NCBI RefSeq assembly: GCF_000166775.1 | Contig: NC_014720.1 | Span: 1,730,501 to 1,794,500 of the forward strand | Direction: 5' to 3' | Origin: Caldicellulosiruptor kronotskyensis 2002 | GTDB taxonomy: Bacteria; Bacillota; Thermoanaerobacteria; Caldicellulosiruptorales; Caldicellulosiruptoraceae | Length of the DNA stretch: 64,000 bases | Part shown: positions 1 through 14,132 of the stretch, in pieces | Layout: every line of letters begins with the position of its first letter | Numbering within the stretch: position 1 is the stretch's first letter | The notes under the pieces: generated by a model | The model's database searches: none | The model's input: only the letters and a program-made list of their open reading frames with translations | Told to the model about the DNA's origin: nothing | Translations under genes and position numbers: made by a program

Positions 1-437
1 AAGAGCTTGCAAAACTGCCAAATATAAAGGCAATAAAAGAAGCAAGTGGCAACATCACACAAGTTGCTGAAATTGCTATGCTCTGTCCTGAAATTGATAT
101 CTATTCTGGAAATGATGACCAGATTGTACCCATTCTCTCTGTTGGTGGAATTGGCGTTATCTCAGTGCTGGCAAATATTCTGCCTGATGAAACACATGAC
201 ATTGTTGAATATTTCTTAAACGGTGAAATTGAAAAAGCAAGAGAACTTCAGCTAAAGCTTCTTCCTATAATCAAAGCACTCTTTATTGAAGTAAACCCAA
301 TTCCTGTAAAAGAAGCTATGAACATGATGGGATTTAATGTCGGAAAGCCAAGATTGCCACTTACCACTATGACAGAAAAGAACAGGGAAATACTCAAAAA
401 AGCACTTGTTGACTATGGCATTTCGGTAAAAGAATGA
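1..437 (+). CDS. dapA: 4-hydroxy-tetrahydrodipicolinate synthase, C-terminal part (partial)
   Basis: The reading frame is open from base 3 and the true start lies outside the window. DapA condenses pyruvate with aspartate semialdehyde in lysine and diaminopimelate synthesis, in the cytoplasm. The visible 144 residues begin just before the IKEASGN motif, whose lysine is the Schiff-base lysine of class I aldolases of this family. The later SVGGIGVISVLAN stretch is the usual glycine-rich segment after the last barrel strands, and the end KPRLPL is typical of DapA C-termini. It is followed 37 bases downstream by dapB on the same strand, so the two form an operon. An internal ATG at 78 is not the start, because the catalytic lysine lies upstream of it. 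Confidence 0.93.
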   Translation, partial: ELAKLPNIKAIKEASGNITQVAEIAMLCPEIDIYSGNDDQIVPILSVGGIGVISVLANILPDETHDIVEYFLNGEIEKARELQLKLLPIIKALFIEVNPIPVKEAMNMMGFNVGKPRLPLTTMTEKNREILKKALVDYGISVKE

Positions 438-474
438 GAATAAAATAATAACAAGGATTGGATGTGAGACACAA

Positions 475-1233
475 ATGATTAGCATCTTACTTAATGGCTG
501 CAATGGCAAAATGGGTCAGGTTGTGAGCAGAGTTGCTAAAAACTATGACAATATCAAGATTGTTGCAGGAATTGATTTAAATACAACTAAAAACTTTGAC
601 TATCCTGTTTACAAAAGTCCTGAGGAAGTTACTGAAAACGTTGATGTCATAATTGACTTTTCTCTTCCTGAAGCAACAATGAAAATACTTGAGTTTGCAA
701 AGCAGAAACAAAAGCCAGTTGTAATAGCAACAACAGGCTTTACATCTGAACAGAAAGCTAAAATTTTAGAATATTCAAAGCAAGTTCCTATTTTCTGGTC
801 TGCCAATATGTCTTTGGGAGTAAATCTTGTTGCAGAGCTTATTCAGAAGGCTTATAAGGCTCTTGGTCCGTCATTTGATATTGAAATCATCGAAAAACAT
901 CATAACCAGAAAATAGATTCACCTTCTGGCACAGCCCTGATGCTTGCTGATGCAATAAACGAGGTTGCAAATAATTCTTATGAGTATATCTATGACAGGC
1001 ATACAAGGAGAAAGAAAAGACAGCAAAACGAGATAGGAATATCATCTGTGCGCGGTGGAACAATTGTGGGTGAACACAGTGTCATTTTTGCCGGCCCTGA
1101 TGAGATTATTGAGATAAAACACACAGCACTTTCAAAAGAAATCTTTGCAAACGGGGCAATCAAGGCTGCAATGTTTATGATAGGCAAAGGCGCGGGTATA
1201 TATAATATGAAAGATTTGATTAATTCAATGTGA
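475..1233 (+). CDS. dapB: 4-hydroxy-tetrahydrodipicolinate reductase
   Basis: DapB reduces the DapA product with NAD(P)H, the second step of the lysine/diaminopimelate branch. The 252-residue length is normal. Residues 7-14 (NGCNGKMG) form the dinucleotide-binding glycine loop. The family signature EKHHNQKIDSPSGTAL lies at about 140-155 and includes the paired histidines 142-143 and Lys146. SGT at 151-153 binds substrate. The start ATG has the purine-rich site AAGGA about 15 bases upstream, which is a long spacing. The stop is 12 bases before the ACT-protein gene, so dapA-dapB-ACT are co-transcribed. Confidence 0.95.
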   Translation: MISILLNGCNGKMGQVVSRVAKNYDNIKIVAGIDLNTTKNFDYPVYKSPEEVTENVDVIIDFSLPEATMKILEFAKQKQKPVVIATTGFTSEQKAKILEYSKQVPIFWSANMSLGVNLVAELIQKAYKALGPSFDIEIIEKHHNQKIDSPSGTALMLADAINEVANNSYEYIYDRHTRRKKRQQNEIGISSVRGGTIVGEHSVIFAGPDEIIEIKHTALSKEIFANGAIKAAMFMIGKGAGIYNMKDLINSM

Positions 1234-1245
1234 GGTGTTTTAAAT

Positions 1246-1713
1246 TTGAAGCCTGTGACAAATTTAAATGTCACTCAGAACGTTGCCATGATAACTCTTG
1301 ACAATGTCCCTAATAAAATTGACTTAATAGCATCTATCTTCAATGAAGTGGCAAACCATGGAATAAACATCGATATGATAAGCCAAACAGCACCTTATAA
1401 AGGAAACATAAACCTATCATTTAGCCTTGACGAAGAAAATGTACCAAAGGCAATCTCAGCACTCAGCAAGTTCAAAAAAGAGATTCCTCACCTGAGAATT
1501 GATATCGTGTCGGGTTTGAGCAAGCTTTCTATCTTTGGTGAAGCAATGAAAGACATTCCCGGCGTTGCAGCATCACTCTTCACCATTTTAGCTGAAGCAG
1601 GTGTTGAGCTTAAGATGGTGACAACAAGTGAGGTTGACATATCATATTTGATTGACCAGAAAGACGAGGAAAAAGCTGTTCAGATTATAAAAGAAAGATT
1701 TGATTTAAAATAG
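1246..1713 (+). CDS. free-standing tandem-ACT protein, aspartokinase regulatory-subunit-like
   Basis: This 155-residue protein consists only of two ACT domains. The first is around residues 12-75 (ISQTAPYKGNINLSFSL) and the second around 90-155 (IPGVAASLFTILAEAGVEL, then TTSEVDISYLI). Both resemble the C-terminal regulatory half of aspartokinase (LysC), but the amino-acid-kinase domain is missing. It starts with TTG behind GAGGTG at 1232-1237. The position right after dapB suggests a role as an amino-acid-sensing partner of aspartokinase, comparable to the small beta subunit of Bacillus aspartokinase II, though that subunit is made from an internal start within lysC. The function is inferred from family resemblance and context. 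Confidence 0.8.
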   Translation: MKPVTNLNVTQNVAMITLDNVPNKIDLIASIFNEVANHGINIDMISQTAPYKGNINLSFSLDEENVPKAISALSKFKKEIPHLRIDIVSGLSKLSIFGEAMKDIPGVAASLFTILAEAGVELKMVTTSEVDISYLIDQKDEEKAVQIIKERFDLK

Positions 1714-1742
1714 GTTGTATGCATGCTGCCCAAAACTGCCTT

Positions 1743-1766
1743 TTAAGCTGGGGCAGCTTATTTTTT
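1743..1766 (+). terminator. intrinsic terminator after the dap operon
   Basis: A perfect 7-bp stem TAAGCTG / CAGCTTA with a GGG loop is followed directly by six T residues (1761-1766). It lies 30 bases behind the stop of the ACT gene and in front of the reverse gyrase promoter. Confidence 0.8.
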
Positions 1767-1772
1767 GCAGTA

Positions 1773-1801
1773 TTGAATTTTACTGTTTTACTTAGTATAT
1801 T
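1773..1801 (+). promoter_or_regulatory. predicted sigma-A promoter of reverse gyrase
   Basis: TTGAAT at 1773-1778 and TATATT at 1796-1801 are separated by 17 bases, immediately downstream of the dap terminator. This makes reverse gyrase its own transcription unit. Confidence 0.6.
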
Positions 1802-1849
1802 GAAAAATAGAAGAGCTAATTAAAATTTAAAAAACAGGAGGAGTGTTGG

Positions 1850-5218
<3,369 letters not shown>

Positions 5219-5311
5219 AAAAAATGTGTTTTTTGCATGTTTAATATTGGGTAAAAATATATCAGAAACACAAAAGCAATCTCAGTTTACTTAAAAGAGG
5301 AGGTATTGGTT

Positions 5312-7027
5312 TTGTTTAAAAATGTTAAAATAAGAACCAAGCTTTTTTTTCTTTTTTCTTTTATCTTTTTAGCTTTTATCATCACTTTAGAAGCTTATAT
5401 CATTCCCTCTGTAATGACAACCATTGAAAACCAGATAAAAAATAAACTAAAGAATATTGTTCAAGTAGCAGTTTCTATTTGTGATAATGAGTACAAATTA
5501 CAGCAAGCAGGTAAAATATCACAGCAACAAGCTCAAAATACTGCAAAAGAGATAATTAGAAACCTAAGGTACAACACTACAGACTATATATGGATAAATG
5601 ATTTACAACCAAAAATGGTTATGCATCCTTTCAAGAAAGAATTAGAAGGACAAGATTTGAGCAATTACAAAGACCCAACAGGATTCAAACTTTTTGTTGC
5701 AATGGTTGATATTGTTAAGAAAAAAGGTGAAGGATTTGTAAAGTATCAGTGGGAAAAACCCAATACAAAAAAGCTCTATCCGAAGATGTCATATGTAACA
5801 CTGTTCAAACCATGGGGCTGGATACTTGGTACAGGTATCTACATAGATGACTTAGTTGAATATCAAAATAAGATTAAAATAACTATTAGGTTAATTGCAG
5901 GTTTAATACTTTTAATAGCCGTGCTTCTCATTTTTACAATAACATTGTCACTTGGTCGAAGGCTTTCACAGGTTGAAAAGATGGCAGATTTACTTTCGCA
6001 TTTTGACTTGTCTAAGACAGATGAGATTAAAAATATTAGTTCAGACGAGATTGGAAAAGTAATGAGTGCTTTTATCATGATGAGTAAAAATATAAAGGAG
6101 ATGATAAAACAAATAAAAGATGTTGCAGGTTCAGTTTTAGATGCTGCAAAGGAGCTTACATCTGCATCAAGTGAGATTGCAAATGTGTCAGAGCAAATAG
6201 CACTTGCAATTTCAGATGTTGCAAAGGGAAGCTCTGAACAGGCAAACTCGATTGAAAAGTCAAGCCAGAGACTTTCTGCTCTTTCAAATTCTGTACAGGA
6301 CATTTATGAAAAAATGAAAGAGGCTTATTCTTCCGTTCAAGCTGTACATCAGATAATCAACAATGGGCAGGAATTAATCTTTTCACAAGAACAAAATATG
6401 AACAGCGTAAAAGACATATGGCAAGATGTGCAAAATATTATGACAAGATTCTCTGAGATGAGTAATGAAATTGTTAAAATAACATCTTTTATAACAAATC
6501 TTTCAAAAGAGATAAACCTTCTTGCTCTGAATGCATCAATTGAGGCATCAAGAGCTGGTGATGCTGGCAAAGGCTTTATGGTGGTTGCAAATGAGATAAG
6601 AAAGCTTTCTGACCAAACATCAACTTCTGCAAAACAAATAGGAACGCTCTTAAAGGATATTTATGAGAATATTCAAACAATTACCAATCAATCTGAAGTG
6701 TTTAACAAAACATTAGAAACCCAAGATAATATAACAAAGCAGACCAAAGAAGTTTACTTACAAATTTCGCAGTTCTCAAAAGACTTAATTGAAATGATAA
6801 ATAACGTGACAAAAAGTGCAGAAATAGCAAGCAGTAGTATCTCTGCAATATCTCAAGAAATTGCTAACATTGCAAGTATCGCTCAAGAAACTGCTGCTGC
6901 AACCCAGCAAACTGCCGCTTCAACAGAAGAACAAACTGCAACAGCTCAAACAATTGCCTCTACAATGAAAAACTTAGAAAACCTTGCTCAGCAAATGGCC
7001 AAAAAAGTTGAAATATTTAAGATATAA
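5312..7027 (+). CDS. methyl-accepting chemotaxis protein with single Cache sensor
   Basis: This is a membrane chemoreceptor of about 571 residues. Transmembrane segment 1 is near residues 10-30. The extracytoplasmic sensor (about 35-185) carries the sCache_2 signature [15 protein letters not shown]. Transmembrane segment 2 lies near 190-212, followed by HAMP and a long coiled-coil signalling domain. The kinase-interacting hairpin tip, around residue 400-425, reads [21 protein letters not shown] chose the TTG at 5312 because AGAGGAGGT ends at 5304, giving a 7-base spacing. The in-frame TTG at 5306 would be only one base away. The ligand is unknown; sCache_2 sensors often bind small carboxylates. 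motA/motB elsewhere in the window agree with a motile cell. Confidence 0.92.
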   Translation: MFKNVKIRTKLFFLFSFIFLAFIITLEAYIIPSVMTTIENQIKNKLKNIVQVAVSICDNEYKLQQAGKISQQQAQNTAKEIIRNLRYNTTDYIWINDLQPKMVMHPFKKELEGQDLSNYKDPTGFKLFVAMVDIVKKKGEGFVKYQWEKPNTKKLYPKMSYVTLFKPWGWILGTGIYIDDLVEYQNKIKITIRLIAGLILLIAVLLIFTITLSLGRRLSQVEKMADLLSHFDLSKTDEIKNISSDEIGKVMSAFIMMSKNIKEMIKQIKDVAGSVLDAAKELTSASSEIANVSEQIALAISDVAKGSSEQANSIEKSSQRLSALSNSVQDIYEKMKEAYSSVQAVHQIINNGQELIFSQEQNMNSVKDIWQDVQNIMTRFSEMSNEIVKITSFITNLSKEINLLALNASIEASRAGDAGKGFMVVANEIRKLSDQTSTSAKQIGTLLKDIYENIQTITNQSEVFNKTLETQDNITKQTKEVYLQISQFSKDLIEMINNVTKSAEIASSSISAISQEIANIASIAQETAAATQQTAASTEEQTATAQTIASTMKNLENLAQQMAKKVEIFKI

Positions 7028-7034
7028 AAATTTA

Positions 7035-7073
7035 AAAGAGGGGCTTTTACCTTCAAATGTAAAAGTCCCTCTT
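7035..7073. terminator. bidirectional terminator between the chemoreceptor gene and purB
   Basis: The arms AAGAGGGGCTTTTAC and GTAAAAGTCCCTCTT pair around an 8-base loop (7051-7058), with T-rich tails on both strands. The two flanking genes converge on it, and the hairpin ends right at the purB stop codon (7074-7076). Confidence 0.75.
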
Positions 7074-8504
7074 TCATATATTAACCTGTGATTCAAAATT
7101 AAGATCATCTTTATACTTTTCAAGTATTGGCTTTACATACTCATCATAATACTCTTGCACCTGTGAAGGTGCCCTTCCCACAAATTTCTCGGGGTCCAAA
7201 ATAGCCTGAATTTCCTCTTTTGAAAGTTTAAAACTTGGATCATTTGAAATAAGCTCTATAAGATTATTTTCTTTTCCAAACTCTTTGACATTTCTTCCTG
7301 CTTCCATAGAATACTTTCTTATTTTCTCATGCAAATCTTGTCTGTCACCGCCACGCTTTACAGCTTCCATTAATATATTCTCAGTTGCCATAAACGGAAG
7401 TTCTTGCTGTATATGCCTTTCTATCATCTTTTCATACACAACAAGCCCGCTTGCAACGTTGTGATAAAGGTTCAAAATACTATCCGTTGCCAAAAACGCC
7501 TCTGGAATTGATATTCTTCTATTTGCCGAATCATCTAATGTTCTTTCAAGCCACTGAACCGATGCTGTAAACAGCGGATTTTGAATATTCACCATGACAT
7601 ATCTTGCTAAGGCACAGATTCTTTCACTTCTCATAGGATTTCGCTTGTATGCCATAGCAGATGAACCAACTTGAGTTTTCTCAAACGGTTCTTCAATCTC
7701 CTTTAAGTGTTGCAAAAGTCTTATATCATTTGCAAACTTGTAACTACTTTGTGCAATTGAAGCTAAAACTGATAAGACCAAAAAATCATATTTTCGTGGA
7801 TATGTCTGTGATGTCAACGGAAAACTTTTTTCAAACCCCATCTTTTTGCATACAAGCTTGTCAAGCATCTTGACCTTTTCTTCATCGCCGTCAAAAAGTG
7901 CCATAAAACTTGCTTGAGTACCAGTTGTTCCTTTGACTCCTCTCAGATAAGTATGCTCCATAACATACTCCAGAAACTCTAAATCCATAACCAAATCCTG
8001 AACCCAAAGCATAGCTCTTTTGCCCACAGTTGTCAGCTGTGCAGGCTGAAAATGCGTAAATCCAAGTGTAGGCAAATCTTTATACTTTAGAGCAAAGTCG
8101 GACAACACCTTAATACAGTTTACAAGTTTTTTTCTTATAAGTTTTAACGCTTCATACATAATGATAATATCTGCGTTGTCTGTAACAAAACAGCTTGTTG
8201 CACCAAGATGAATTATTGGTCTTGCTTTTTTTGCCTGCTCGCCAAACGCATGGATGTGCGCCATCACATCGTGCCTTAATTCTTTCTCCTTTTGCCTTGC
8301 TACTTCATAGTTTATATCCTCTGCATATCTTTTCATCTCTTCAATCTGCTCATCTGTAATATCAAGACCAAGTTCTTTTTGTGCCTCTGCCAGTGCAATC
8401 CAGAGCTTGCGCCAAAGCTTAAAACGTGTATCGTTTGAAAAGAGCCTTTTCATCTCATCACTTGCATATCTTGAATTTAGTGGTGTCTCATAAATATCGT
8501 TCAC
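7074..8504 (-). CDS. purB: adenylosuccinate lyase
   Basis: PurB cleaves SAICAR and adenylosuccinate with release of fumarate, acting twice in purine synthesis. The 476 residues contain the fumarase/aspartase superfamily signature [15 protein letters not shown] at about 278-292, whose serine is the catalytic base in the flexible loop. The histidine motifs [12 protein letters not shown] and [14 protein letters not shown] are also present. The start is GTG at 8504. An in-frame ATG four codons upstream runs straight into a stop, so it cannot be used. The gene lies 60 bases downstream of an aminotransferase gene on the same strand and the two are probably co-transcribed. Confidence 0.95.
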   Translation of the reverse strand: MNDIYETPLNSRYASDEMKRLFSNDTRFKLWRKLWIALAEAQKELGLDITDEQIEEMKRYAEDINYEVARQKEKELRHDVMAHIHAFGEQAKKARPIIHLGATSCFVTDNADIIIMYEALKLIRKKLVNCIKVLSDFALKYKDLPTLGFTHFQPAQLTTVGKRAMLWVQDLVMDLEFLEYVMEHTYLRGVKGTTGTQASFMALFDGDEEKVKMLDKLVCKKMGFEKSFPLTSQTYPRKYDFLVLSVLASIAQSSYKFANDIRLLQHLKEIEEPFEKTQVGSSAMAYKRNPMRSERICALARYVMVNIQNPLFTASVQWLERTLDDSANRRISIPEAFLATDSILNLYHNVASGLVVYEKMIERHIQQELPFMATENILMEAVKRGGDRQDLHEKIRKYSMEAGRNVKEFGKENNLIELISNDPSFKLSKEEIQAILDPEKFVGRAPSQVQEYYDEYVKPILEKYKDDLNFESQVNI

Positions 8505-8564
8505 CTTACTTCACATCCTCATTAGTTATCAATTATTTAGTATTTGATACCATATATTATACTA

Positions 8565-9758
8565 CTAACTTAGCTTTTCAACAAACCTCTTAATTCTCTC
8601 AAGCCCTTCTCTTATATTCTTCTCAGATGTTGCATATGAAAGTCTTATATGATTTTCCATTCCAAATCCTTCACTTGGAACTACAGCTACCTTTTCTACT
8701 TCCAAAAGAAGTTTTGCAAATGTGTTAGCCGAGTCTACTAATTTGCCTTCAAAACTCTTTCCAACAGTAGCAGATATGTCAACCCAGATATAAAATGCAC
8801 CTTCGGGCTTCAGTGCAGATAAAAACTTGGTATCATTTACAAGGCTATAAATTAAGTCTCTTCTCTTTTCAAATTCGCATATCATCTTTTTTACGCTATC
8901 CTGCGGACCTACCAGTGCTTCATACGCAGCATACTGGGCAATTGAATTTGGGTTTGAGGTTGTGTGGCTTTGAAGGTTTGACATAATCTTTGCAAGTTCC
9001 TTGTTTGAAAGGGTATAACCAATTCTCCATCCTGTCATCGCATACGATTTTGAAACACCGTTTACAACAACTACAAACTCTTTTGCCTTTTCATTTATCG
9101 ATGCTGCCGATATGTGCTTTTTGCCATCATAAATCAACTTGTCATATATTTCATCAGAAACAATAAATATTTCTCTTTCAACACAAAACTCAACAATTTG
9201 TTTGAGCTCCTCATATGTATAGACCATACCGGTGGGATTTGAAGGTGAGTTCAGCACAAGTGCTTTTGTTTTTGACGTCGCATACCTTTCAATGTCAGAT
9301 ACTGTTATTTTGTAATTCTTTTCTTTTGTTGTTGGGACAACTACTACCTTCCCACCTGCAAGTTTTATAAGCTCTGGATATGTAACCCAATATGGAGATG
9401 GTAAAAGTACCTCATCACCATCGTTTAAAAGTGAAAAGAAAACATTCATAAGAGAATGCTTTGCACCATTTGAAACAACAACTTCATCTGGAGAATAATC
9501 TACTGCATAATTCTCCTTGTAATACTTTGCAATAGCTTCTTTTAAACAGCTAATCCCCGCAACTGGTGTGTATTTTGTATACCCTTTTACAATAGCTGAA
9601 ACTGCAGCATACTTAATATTATTAGGAGTATCAAAATCAGGTTCACCCGCACCAAAACCAATTACATTTTCACCAGCTTCTTTTAATCTTTTTGCAAGAC
9701 TATCAATGGCAAGTGTCGGTGATGCTGAAATGTTAAGTGCCCTTTGAGAATATTTCAT
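8565..9758 (-). CDS. class I pyridoxal-phosphate aminotransferase, aspartate-type
   Basis: This 397-residue enzyme of the AspB/AspC branch probably transfers the amino group of aspartate to 2-oxoglutarate. The fold-type I motifs are clear: NGAKHSL, SPSNPTG, and GVSKSYAMTGWRIGY with the PLP lysine at about residue 237. The C-terminal Arg that binds the substrate carboxylate lies in IRLSYAT. The exact substrate within the aminotransferase I family (aspartate, prephenate or aromatic) cannot be fixed from sequence. The ATG has an AAAGGAG site at a rather long spacing and a good promoter upstream. Aspartate made here would feed purB and the nearby lysine and methionine genes. Confidence 0.9.
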   Translation of the reverse strand: MKYSQRALNISASPTLAIDSLAKRLKEAGENVIGFGAGEPDFDTPNNIKYAAVSAIVKGYTKYTPVAGISCLKEAIAKYYKENYAVDYSPDEVVVSNGAKHSLMNVFFSLLNDGDEVLLPSPYWVTYPELIKLAGGKVVVVPTTKEKNYKITVSDIERYATSKTKALVLNSPSNPTGMVYTYEELKQIVEFCVEREIFIVSDEIYDKLIYDGKKHISAASINEKAKEFVVVVNGVSKSYAMTGWRIGYTLSNKELAKIMSNLQSHTTSNPNSIAQYAAYEALVGPQDSVKKMICEFEKRRDLIYSLVNDTKFLSALKPEGAFYIWVDISATVGKSFEGKLVDSANTFAKLLLEVEKVAVVPSEGFGMENHIRLSYATSEKNIREGLERIKRFVEKLS

Positions 9759-9795
9759 TTTTTATCGATTCTCTCCTTTAAATTATTTTTGCAAT

Positions 9796-9824
9796 ACTAT
9801 ATCATATTTATATGCATTTTTCAA
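9796..9824 (-). promoter_or_regulatory. predicted sigma-A promoter of the aminotransferase-purB unit
   Basis: On the minus strand TTGAAA (9819-9824) and TATAGT (9796-9801) are spaced by exactly 17 bases, about 40 bases upstream of the start codon. Confidence 0.6.
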
Positions 9825-9887
9825 TAGTACTGGTACAGAAAACTGAGAATTTTTTAACTAAAAACGCAAGATGATATTATAAAAATT

Positions 9888-10781
9888 TCATTTTAAAAAT
9901 CTTTTAGTAAACCATGTAAGATTAAAATAGCAAATGTCCATAATCTCTCTTTCAGAAAACCCCCATTTTTTAAGTTCTTCTTGTATGTTTGGCAAATCTT
10001 CAACTCCTCTCAAGCCTTCCGGGAAATCATCTGCTCCATCAAAATCAGACCCAAACGAAATGTACTGTACACCAATTAGCTCTGCAATATATGCTATGTG
10101 TCTTAGAACATCATTCAAATTAGCTTTACCTTCATCTTTTACAAATGGAGAATAAAAATTGATTCCTATTATTCCATCAAAATCTCTTACAATTTTTATC
10201 TGCTCATCTGTTAGGTTTCGTGGGTGCGGGCATAATCTAAAACAATTAGAATGGCTAACTATAAAAGGTTTATTTAGATGCTTTACAACATCAAAAAAAG
10301 TCTTCTTTGATGAGTGCGCAAGGTCTATGATAAAGTTTTCTTCAAGTAATTTTTTTAAGACCTTCTGTCCTGTACTTGTCAAACCCTTATCTGAATATGC
10401 ACCGCCGCAAAGTTTATTTTCATGATTCCATGAAAGTGTTGCACTTTTTACTCCTCTTTGTTTTAAAAGCTCTATCTCATATGTGTCATTTATAAAAGAT
10501 ATATCCTCGATTGAAAGTAAAACGTTTATCATGTCATCTTCGATTTTTTGGCTTTTGGCTACGTTGTTTATTTCGTACTCATTTATTCTGTCCAAAAAAT
10601 AAAAGGCATTTTTCAAAAAATCAATGCCTTCTTGACGTGTGTCTTGCCATATTGCCATATATTGTAACTTCAAATTAATCTTATCTGCCCTTTCAAGGTC
10701 AAACTGAAGAGAATTTTTATAAAGACTCTCTCCCTTTAATAAAGCAGCAGTTAACGTATCATTGTGAGCATCAGCAAACAT
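9888..10781 (-). CDS. membrane-dipeptidase-type peptidase (M19 family)
   Basis: This protein of about 297 residues belongs to peptidase family M19 (renal-dipeptidase-like), binuclear zinc enzymes that cleave dipeptides. The metal-binding and catalytic motifs appear in order: DAHNDT near the N-terminus, SIEDISF with the bridging glutamate position, DLAHSS, VSHSNCF and GSDFDG. I chose the ATG at 10781 because GAGAGGG lies 6 bases upstream of it. A GTG five codons earlier (10796) has no comparable site. The gene follows an MBL-fold gene closely and is probably the last gene of that minus-strand unit. The chain has no signal peptide, so it is likely cytoplasmic. Confidence 0.9.
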   Translation of the reverse strand: MFADAHNDTLTAALLKGESLYKNSLQFDLERADKINLKLQYMAIWQDTRQEGIDFLKNAFYFLDRINEYEINNVAKSQKIEDDMINVLLSIEDISFINDTYEIELLKQRGVKSATLSWNHENKLCGGAYSDKGLTSTGQKVLKKLLEENFIIDLAHSSKKTFFDVVKHLNKPFIVSHSNCFRLCPHPRNLTDEQIKIVRDFDGIIGINFYSPFVKDEGKANLNDVLRHIAYIAELIGVQYISFGSDFDGADDFPEGLRGVEDLPNIQEELKKWGFSEREIMDICYFNLTWFTKRFLK

Positions 10782-10814
10782 ATCAGACCCTCTCACATAT
10801 TTTAAGATTCTACA

Positions 10815-11537
10815 TTAAAATTCTATTTTATCCATATCAGTAGCAAGAACCACATTGTCAAAAATCTCTTTTGCAGACAGAAGATGTTCTTTTTCGTTGC
10901 ATTCAGGCTTAAGATGTGTCAAAACAAGAAGTTTAGTATTTGCTCTCTTTGCAATTTCAGCTGCCTGCTTTGGACTCAAATGGAATCTCTTTTCAGGTTC
11001 AATTTTCTCCACTTCCTTGTCTGTGTATGCTGCGTTTAACAAGAGCACATCTGCATCCTTGAAAAATTCTATCAAATCTTCTTTAAATCCTGTATCACCT
11101 GAGAATCCAAAAACCTTGTCATCTACTTCAATTCTTACAGCAAAGCTTTTGTAAGAATGCTGACCTTCTAAAAACTTGATTGTAAGATTTCCTATTTTTG
11201 CTTCCATATTATTTTCAATTTCCTTAACCCTGTACACTCCTTTTCTTATCAGATCATACTCCTCTTTTGGCTCAGAAGGTATATAAAGGTCTATTTCTTT
11301 CCCTCTTGATGCAAGATAGTATCTCAAAACTCCCAAATCGCTTGTGTGGTCAGCATGAAGGTGGCTGCAAATGATAAATGAAATCTCATCAAAAGAAATA
11401 AAGTTCAAAAGCCTTGTCAAAACTCCACTTCCACACTCAAGTAGAATATTTGTCTCTTTTGTCCTCAAAAGATACCCTGATGTAGACTCACCTTTTGCCG
11501 GATAAGGTCCTCTTGCCCCTAAGATATTTAATATCAT
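10815..11537 (-). CDS. MBL-fold metal-dependent hydrolase, RNase Z-like
   Basis: This 240-residue metallo-beta-lactamase-fold protein carries the metal motif SHLHADHTSD at about residues 57-66, followed by SGDTGF and a late histidine in LTHLKPE. The layout resembles the RNase Z/arylsulfatase-like subgroup that opens with a GxxGPYP-type strand (here GARGPYPAKGES). It lacks recognisable RNase Z exosite features, so tRNA processing is not claimed. Its ATG overlaps the stop of metX by four bases (ATGA), so it is translated from the methionine operon mRNA. Substrate unknown. Confidence 0.85.
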   Translation of the reverse strand: MILNILGARGPYPAKGESTSGYLLRTKETNILLECGSGVLTRLLNFISFDEISFIICSHLHADHTSDLGVLRYYLASRGKEIDLYIPSEPKEEYDLIRKGVYRVKEIENNMEAKIGNLTIKFLEGQHSYKSFAVRIEVDDKVFGFSGDTGFKEDLIEFFKDADVLLLNAAYTDKEVEKIEPEKRFHLSPKQAAEIAKRANTKLLVLTHLKPECNEKEHLLSAKEIFDNVVLATDMDKIEF

Positions 11538-12679
11538 CTTATCATCTCCTTATTATAAAGTAATTCTAAAAATTCAGATATAATATTCCTGTATTTTTCC
11601 TCTTCAACCAAAAAAGAGTCGTGACCATAATCAGACTCAATCTCTTTGTAAACAAGGTCAACCCCAGCTTCTAAAAGCTTGTCTCTCATATATCTCATCT
11701 GAGACAGCGGAAAGAGTATATCAGAGGTTATAGCAATGAGCAAAAATTTTGCCTTTATTCGTCTTAAAGCCTCTTCCTCACTGCCATATGTCCTTCCCAA
11801 ATCATAAAGGTCCATGGCACGTGTGAGATAAAGATACGTGTTTGCATCAAACCTCTGAACAAGTTTCATACCCTGATAGTGTAAATAACTTTCGACTTCA
11901 AACTCGGTGTTAAACGACTCAAAAAAGCTCTCAACAGGGTCTTTCATTCGTCGATTAAACTTTTTATCCATAAGCTTGTCAGACTGGTATGTTATCATGC
12001 CAAGCATTCTGGCAATTGAAAGTCCCTGAGAAGGTCCTGTCTTGTCATAGTAGTCTCCACCGTGCCAGTTTGGGTCTGCCATGATAGCCCTTCTCATAAC
12101 TTCATTGAAAGCGATGGACTGCGCATTGAGTTTGAGCGGCGATGCAATGTTTATAACCCCGTCCATAAAATCCGGGTAGCTCACAGCCCACTCCAAAGCC
12201 TGCATTCCGCCCATGGATCCACCAACAACACACAGTATATGGTCTATCTTTAGAGCTTCTAAAAGCTTTTTTTGGACATTTACCATGTCTTTTATGGTTA
12301 TTATAGGAAACCTTGCACCGTAAGGTTTTCCTGTTTCAGGGTCAATAGAAGAAGGACCTGTTGTCCCCTGACAGCCTCCAAACACATTTGAACATATTAC
12401 AAAATATTTATTTGTGTCAATCATCTTGCCAGGTCCAACAAACTTGTCCCACCATCCTGGTTTTGGGTCATCTTCTGAATGTTTAGCAACGTGAGAATCA
12501 CCTGTCAGAGCGTGGGTTATAAGGATGATATTATTCTTTTCTTTATTTATCTCTCCATAGACTTCATAAGCAACTGTGATTGGTCCAAACGTTTTTCCAC
12601 TTTCTAACACAAAATCTTTGTTGTGAGCAAATCGTACAAATTTTTTGTAGCCCTCTTCCCAGAACTCAAATTTTTCCAA
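11534..12679 (-). CDS. metX: homoserine O-acetyltransferase
   Basis: MetX acetylates L-homoserine with acetyl-CoA, the activating step before direct sulfhydrylation. The alpha/beta-hydrolase motifs are ALTGDSHV, the nucleophile elbow GGSMGGMQ (serine near residue 155), SDILFP with the acid, and YGHDSFL with the catalytic histidine. I prefer the TTG at 12679 (381 residues, the family's usual length) with GGGGGTAAAGG just upstream. An earlier in-frame ATG at 12730 lies inside the arm of a stable hairpin (12715-12769) and has no close ribosome binding site. Together with metY upstream it completes the O-acetylhomoserine route to homocysteine. Confidence 0.93.
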   Translation of the reverse strand: MEKFEFWEEGYKKFVRFAHNKDFVLESGKTFGPITVAYEVYGEINKEKNNIILITHALTGDSHVAKHSEDDPKPGWWDKFVGPGKMIDTNKYFVICSNVFGGCQGTTGPSSIDPETGKPYGARFPIITIKDMVNVQKKLLEALKIDHILCVVGGSMGGMQALEWAVSYPDFMDGVINIASPLKLNAQSIAFNEVMRRAIMADPNWHGGDYYDKTGPSQGLSIARMLGMITYQSDKLMDKKFNRRMKDPVESFFESFNTEFEVESYLHYQGMKLVQRFDANTYLYLTRAMDLYDLGRTYGSEEEALRRIKAKFLLIAITSDILFPLSQMRYMRDKLLEAGVDLVYKEIESDYGHDSFLVEEEKYRNIISEFLELLYNKEMIR

Positions 12680-12714
12680 TTTTCCTTTACCCCCACCAAA
12701 AAGATTAATTAAAA

Positions 12715-12769
12715 TGAAAGATTGCCCCATTTTGTATTAATAAACCTTGATTTTTGGAGCAATCTTTCA
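12715..12769 (-). terminator. intercistronic hairpin between metY and metX
   Basis: Bases 12756-12769 and 12715-12728 form a 14-bp stem with one G-U pair and a 27-base loop. On the minus strand it is followed by TTTTAATTAATCTTTTT. It could act as a partial terminator or an mRNA-stabilising element that lowers metX relative to metY. The T run is interrupted, so complete termination is doubtful. Confidence 0.5.
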
Positions 12770-12801
12770 TTGCTACTCGAAATGTCAGCTTAAAAACTAT
12801 T

Positions 12802-14121
<1,320 letters not shown>

Positions 14122-14132
14122 TCAAAAAAGAT

